A DNA stretch of 64,000 nt from Apoda limacodes (lineage: Eukaryota; Arthropoda; Insecta; Lepidoptera; Limacodidae). Both the position numbers and the translations under genes were made by a program. The DNA lies in contig OX291562.1 in assembly GCA_946406115.1 (NCBI GenBank), positions 4,246,001 through 4,310,000 on the forward strand, written 5' to 3'. Below the pieces are notes generated by a model, which worked only from the letters and a program-made list of their open reading frames with translations, was not told where the DNA came from and did not search any database. Below, piece after piece: positions 59,533-64,000 of the stretch. Position 1 is the stretch's first letter. The number at the start of each line of letters is the position of its first letter.

Positions 59533-59979
59533 AGGTAGCTAATGTGCCGGAAGCGTCGGGTGAGAACGTGACACACCTTGTGACATTAATTGCAGCAAAG
59601 CCGCGTCGGAACCCAGCGTGTTTCGGTAAGTGCGGGAGCGCGAGAGCGGCCGCGACACATTGTCGTGCGGCTGGCGAGGCGCGCGACTCGAGACGATATG
59701 CTGCGCGCAGCGCGTGTGCGCCGCGGGGCCGACACCGCTGATATGGGCATTGCCGGGGAACCAAACAGGTTCTATGTAATCGAGCGGCTTACGCGTCTTA
59801 ACCGTCAACTGATCGGCAGATCACGCGAATGCGCTAAGAGGGCAGGCTGGAAGCATGTATGGACGCATGATGGCCGTGTACTTGTCCGACAGGCTGATGG
59901 GACGTCGGTTCATCGGATACGCAGTGACGTGGATATCGGTCGGGTTTTTGGAGCCACGGCTGTTGGCATAAACGTGTAA
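59533..59979 (+). pseudogene. LINE ORF1, C-terminal fragment (FP-like domain)
   Basis: The fragment starts in one frame (VANVPEASGENVTHLV) and continues in the next (GARERPRHIVVRLARR...). A single frameshift lies between about 59590 and 59640. The C-terminal part (ERLTRLNRQLIGRSRECAKR, then WKHVWTHDGRVLVRQ) resembles the domain shared by ORF1 of several insect LINEs and the baculovirus FP protein family. It probably binds nucleic acid. The N-terminal coiled-coil portion is missing. The stop codon is at 59977-59979. Confidence 0.7.
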
Positions 59980-60427
59980 CCAATCATAATTACACATTTA
60001 AAGACAATTTTGTTAGAAATAAGTATATTTTATATTATTTTATAGTCTTAAGTAGAAAACATCGCAACTCTGCATTTTTATGTAATTTTTACGAATTTGT
60101 TTTGTGTCTTATCAATATATTTATTGTTTCTATATACATACGTATGCTTGAGAGCGTCACTGTGGCGATGAAATATGATTCATATGTTTTTTTCACATTA
60201 CACTACTTTGTTTGTCAATTTTTTAGTATATCACTTTTATACAGGCATAGACTTATTTGTAGACAACTGTTTATTTATTTTCCATATATAGAAGTAATAG
60301 TAGTTTATTTTAAATTCAATTCAATTTACAGAGCCAAGCATCGTGATAATACAATGTTATATAAAGAATTTACGATGTTCTGTCAAGTGGTGTATGAAAT
60401 TGGTGTAAACAAAAATTATCCGTTAAG

Positions 60428-63253
60428 ATGACGCGTATTAAACGTTTTAAAATTGGACTGGTTAACGCAGGTTCCTTAGGCACTGGACATGATGAGTTTG
60501 TAGCTGCCGTTTTAAGTAGTGACAGTGACATTATGGCAATAAATGAAACATGGTTGCAGGATAGTGACGTAAGACGAGCGCCCGTAGTTCCTGGGTTTAC
60601 CCTAAAACATATCCCTAGGCCTCGCTCGTTGCGCGCGCGCGGTGGTGGAGTGGGTTTTTACATAAGACGGAGATTGCACGCTCGCCTTGTCCCACACCCC
60701 CCCGCTGATACTGTCGAACAAATGTGGATAAGACTTAGTATTAACGGGTTAAAAATAATTGTTGGGACTGCATACAGACCGCCATGGCTCGACGCAGATA
60801 CTTTTTTTAGTGCCATGACTGACTCCATAACGTCATTTACAGACTATAACAAAATTGTTTTACTAGGTGACTTTAACGTAAATTACCAAAACAAAAATGA
60901 GCGAAACTTTAACTATTTATTGGAATTTTTGACGACAGTAAATTTGACCCAAATAGTAAAGGAGCCTACTCATTTTACAGAACACAGTCAAACGTTAATT
61001 GATTTAATATGTACAGATGCTCAAATACTTAATGTTGATGTTCAACATATCCCTGATTTTGGTCGACACGCATTTGTGACAGTGACAATAGACGTTAAGC
61101 GACAAAAAATGATACCGAGACGAATTACCTACAGACCCTTGAAAGACATTAACCTAAGTGCATTTAACCGTGACCTGGCTTCGGTAGACTGGTCATCTAT
61201 AAGACAGTTTGATGACGTTAGTGACATGGTAAGAGTTTTTAATGCCAAAGTTTTAGCACTTTTTGACAAACACGCGCCCGAAAAGGTGGCAGTATTTAAA
61301 GAAGCGCCTAAGCCATGGCTGACAGACAATATACTGTTTATGATGCAACTGCGTAATGACGCACATGACCGCTATAAGAAAACTAAAGACGAACAACATA
61401 AGCAATACTACAAGGACCTAAAACACATGGTTATAGAGGCTATACATAGCGAAAAGCGAGCCTATTTTGAGTTTCATTTCAATAGCTGTGCTGGTAACTC
61501 TAAAAGACTTTGGAAAAATTTAAAACGACAACTGTTACCGGACAAGACTAACTCGGAGTTACCGGCACATTTTAACGACGCAGATGAGATAAATAGACAA
61601 TTTCTTGACATACCTGGCAACTCCGGCGTAAAAATTACTGATTTAACTTTTTATGAATATAACAGATATGGACCCTCAACTTTTAAAATTAAACAAGTGA
61701 CTACTGACACAGTTGCTCGCGCCCTAATGAAAATAAAGACTAAGGCCAAAGGGATGGACATGATTGACATTGACATGATATTTTTGACCATGCCGACAAC
61801 TTTGGACATAATAACACTTATTGTTAACAGAAGAATCGACTCTCATAACTTCCCTACTGACTGGAAAACGGCTAAAGTTACTCCTTTACCCAAAAAACCA
61901 AATCCTACCCAAATATCCGATCTTCGAGCTGTAAGTATCCTTCCGTGCCCATCGAAGATAATAGAGAGGGTTGTGTATGATCAGATGTCGGAATATCTTG
62001 AAAAGAACAGTATTTTGCCAGATCAACAATCGGGTTTTCGCAAAGGCCGTTCAACTGGTACAGCACTGCTCGATGTTGTTGATAATATTCTGCATGCGCA
62101 GGATTCTGGAAAAAGCACTATATTGGTGATGCTGGATTTTACAAGAGCTTTCGACTGTATAAACTTACCCTTGCTATTATCCAAGATGTCGTATTATGGA
62201 TTTGACAATGCAACGGTTCGGTGGTTTGACAGCTATCTTTCTGACCGAACACAGGCTGTTGGGCTATCTGGAGCACATGGAACTGTGCTGTCTTCTCAGA
62301 GGCGGTTAATAAGGGGTGTACCGCAGGGATCCATTTTAGGTCCACTTCTTTTTATATTGTACAGTGCAGACATTGTAAAATGTATCGAAACAAATAACTA
62401 TCACCTTTACGCTGATGATGTTCAATTATATGCATCTTCTGTACCGTCTAATATGGTTGAATGTATAACCGGCATAAATAAAGAACTTGACCGGGTCGCG
62501 GATTGGTCTGGTCGGAATTGTCTCCTGTTAAACCCAAATAAGTCTAAATATATTGTACTCGGAACCAGACTTCAAATCCAAAATACATTGGAAACTCTGA
62601 TAGACCATGATATAGCCATTGCGGGTAACCCAATAGAGAGAGAAGAAGAGGTAAGGAATTTAGGTGTGTTGATGGATGGTGAGCTTCGTTTTGAGAAACA
62701 CCTTCTTGGGGTAGTCACAAATTGCTTTTACCGTCTTAAAACGCTTTATAATATCCGTGATTACCTAAGTGTGGATTAACGTATCCACCTTTGTGAGTCC
62801 CTGATATTATCAAAGTTTAATTACTGCGACGTTGTTTACAGTGGCTGTCTTTTCGGTCGCACTCAGAGATTGATACAGCGGGTTCAAAACGCATGCATCC
62901 GTTTTTGTTTCCGAATTCCACCCCGTTCCCGCATCAGCCCGAATTTGAAAGCAGCGAACCTTTTAAATATGCAGGCACGCAGGCAACTTCACTTCGCCAC
63001 TTTGTTGTTCGGTGTAGTCCGGCAAGAGACACCAGATGATTTATACTTTAAACTTAATTGGTCCTCAAGAATGTACCAGTCCAAAGTGAGGGCTATCTTG
63101 CCAGCGCACCGTGCCGCTTTATTTAGGGGAACTTTCAGGTTTGCTGCGTCGAAGTGCTGGAATGACCTCCCTCCTCCGATTCGTAATGCAGCTAGTAAAG
63201 CTATTTTTAAGCGCAAGTTTAGCGCTTATTTGCTGTCATTGCAAAATACATAA
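60428..63253 (+). pseudogene. LINE ORF2: endonuclease / reverse transcriptase, one in-frame stop
   Basis: From ATG at 60428 to the stop at 63251-63253 the frame is open apart from TAA at 62777-62779, after codon 783. An endonuclease domain occupies residues about 8-220 (NETW with Glu40, LGDFN with Asp148). The position usually occupied by SDH reads GRH at 212-214. The RT domain has LYADD at 660-664 and the FTRAFDCIN motif. The segment beyond the stop is the normal C-terminus (RVQNACIRFCFRIPP, then CWNDLPPPIRNA). The stop removes the last ~157 residues and the GRH change may impair the nuclease, so the copy is probably dead but young. Confidence 0.88.
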
Positions 63254-63719
63254 TAGATATCCAGCACTTTGTATTTGTATCTGTATAGGGATGGTAGAAA
63301 TATGATAATGTATTATTAAAAATCTTTATGCTTTTATTCTTATATAATTTATTTTTATTATTAATTACAATTTGTGAATAAGAATGTATGTTGTACCTAC
63401 GCTTTTCATCTTTTTTTCCACTTTTTTGTTCTTTTTTATAAAATATATTTTATATGATACTCATGTGTCATGCTCGTGGGATTTGTATACATATACACTT
63501 AGAATGTGGCCCTGACTGAAAATCAGTTTGTGAGTTTAAGGCTCACATAAATGCTGAGTCAAAGGCCATTTCATTGGTACGGAGACATCCTCCATTTTTG
63601 TTTGCTTTTTATGTTTAGTTATAGTGATCTGTTATTTTAATTTGTGTTTAAATTGTAAACTATTTATGTATGTTGTCTTTGTTACAATGAATAAACGTTT
63701 TTCTTTCTTTCTTTCTTTC
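63254..63719 (+). other. LINE 3' UTR and tcttt tail
   Basis: Non-coding 3' end with a possible AATAAA at about 63690 (gaataaacg) and a ttctttctttcttt tail. Such short tandem tails are usual for CR1/L2-group elements and help the RT start on the target. Confidence 0.6.
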
Positions 63720-64000
63720 TTTATCAGCGTGGAACTCCTTAATTAACTCTTATTAATTAATTAATTAGTTATACTAATGAATTGCTATGGCATGATATAG
63801 GTCCAGCAATAGTTCGTTTAACTCTGTTATAGTTATTCCCGCAGGAAGTTTTGAATATTTAAGTATAAAAAGTAGCCTATATGCTATTCCAGGACCTAAC
63901 CTATATGTATGCCAAGTTTAATCCCAATCCGTCCAGTGGTTGAAGCGTGATTGAAAAACAAACATCCATCCAGACATACAATATATATAACATATAACAT
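63720..64000 (-). mobile_element. Helitron-like repeat (family C), split copy, right part
   Basis: It continues the interrupted repeat: ttatcagcgtggaactcctt, then ttccaggacctaacctatat and ggttgaagcgtgattgaaaa, as at 37800-38010. It runs off or ends near the window edge. Confidence 0.75.

Larger units (their letters stand above)
59532..63719 (+). mobile_element. 5'-truncated CR1/L2-group LINE inserted in a Helitron-like repeat
   Basis: About 4.2 kb comprising the ORF1 C-terminal end, a ~450-bp spacer, ORF2, a ~440-bp 3' UTR and a short tcttt repeat tail (63699-63719) instead of poly(A). The target duplication is tttatca(a/g)cgtg at 59520-59531 and 63720-63731. The 5' end is cut inside ORF1, as is usual after incomplete reverse transcription. 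Clade placement is inferred from the ORF1 domain type, YADD-type RT and microsatellite tail. Confidence 0.85.

Noticed and set aside
60102..60431. 109-codon frame between LINE ORF1 and ORF2
   Set aside because: AT-rich, with no domain. It ends at the ORF2 start and reads as the inter-ORF spacer.

Overview
This window looks like nuclear DNA from a moth or butterfly (Lepidoptera). It is AT-rich, intron-containing and dense in transposons. The evidence is an insect octopamine receptor gene split into exons, non-LTR retrotransposons of insect type, tRNA-derived SINEs with the tail common in Lepidoptera, Helitron-like repeats ending in CTAG-T, a mariner remnant and a BEL/Pao gag remnant. No bacterial operons, CRISPR arrays or viral gene clusters are visible. 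The assignment is inference from repeat and gene families; no database was searched.

Layout. 1-9.3 kb: AT-rich spacer with a 27-bp minisatellite, a 5S rRNA-derived SINE, a dead LINE 3' half, a mariner remnant with a large internal deletion, and several copies of an interspersed repeat here called family A. 9.3-20.5 kb: a less repetitive island with degenerate ~100-bp repeats, into which a complete 5.8-kb jockey-type LINE has inserted (11494-17311, minus). That LINE has intact ORF1 and ORF2, a 34-nt poly(A) tail and a 10-bp target-site duplication. 20.6-21.7 kb: two adjacent minisatellites. 22.7-24.7 kb: a Helentron-like element carrying a 616-bp CGAA array, then fragments of relatives. 25-32 kb: Helitron-like and LINE 3' fragments, a long AT-rich stretch and a 34-bp minisatellite.

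32.7-36.4 kb (minus): the one host gene I can support, a beta-type octopamine receptor. Three exons encode TM1-TM5, TM6 and TM7 plus the tail. Their reading phases fit exactly, provided the first intron uses a GC donor. The N-terminal exon or exons were not found and probably lie at higher coordinates. A SINE, a hairpin-ended Helitron-like copy and a Helentron-like copy sit in its introns.

36.4-59.4 kb: repeat-rich spacer with SINEs, a BEL/Pao gag remnant with a possible LTR, family A copies, a second 5S-derived SINE, a near-perfect 60-bp inverted repeat and a third Helentron-like copy. 59.5-64 kb: a 5'-truncated CR1/L2-group LINE (59532-63719, plus) inserted into an older Helitron-like repeat, splitting it in two and leaving a 12-bp target duplication. 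Its ORF2 is open except for one stop codon.

No operon logic applies. The functional content is the receptor (octopamine signalling through a G protein), the recently active LINE, and layers of older insertions whose nesting gives relative ages.
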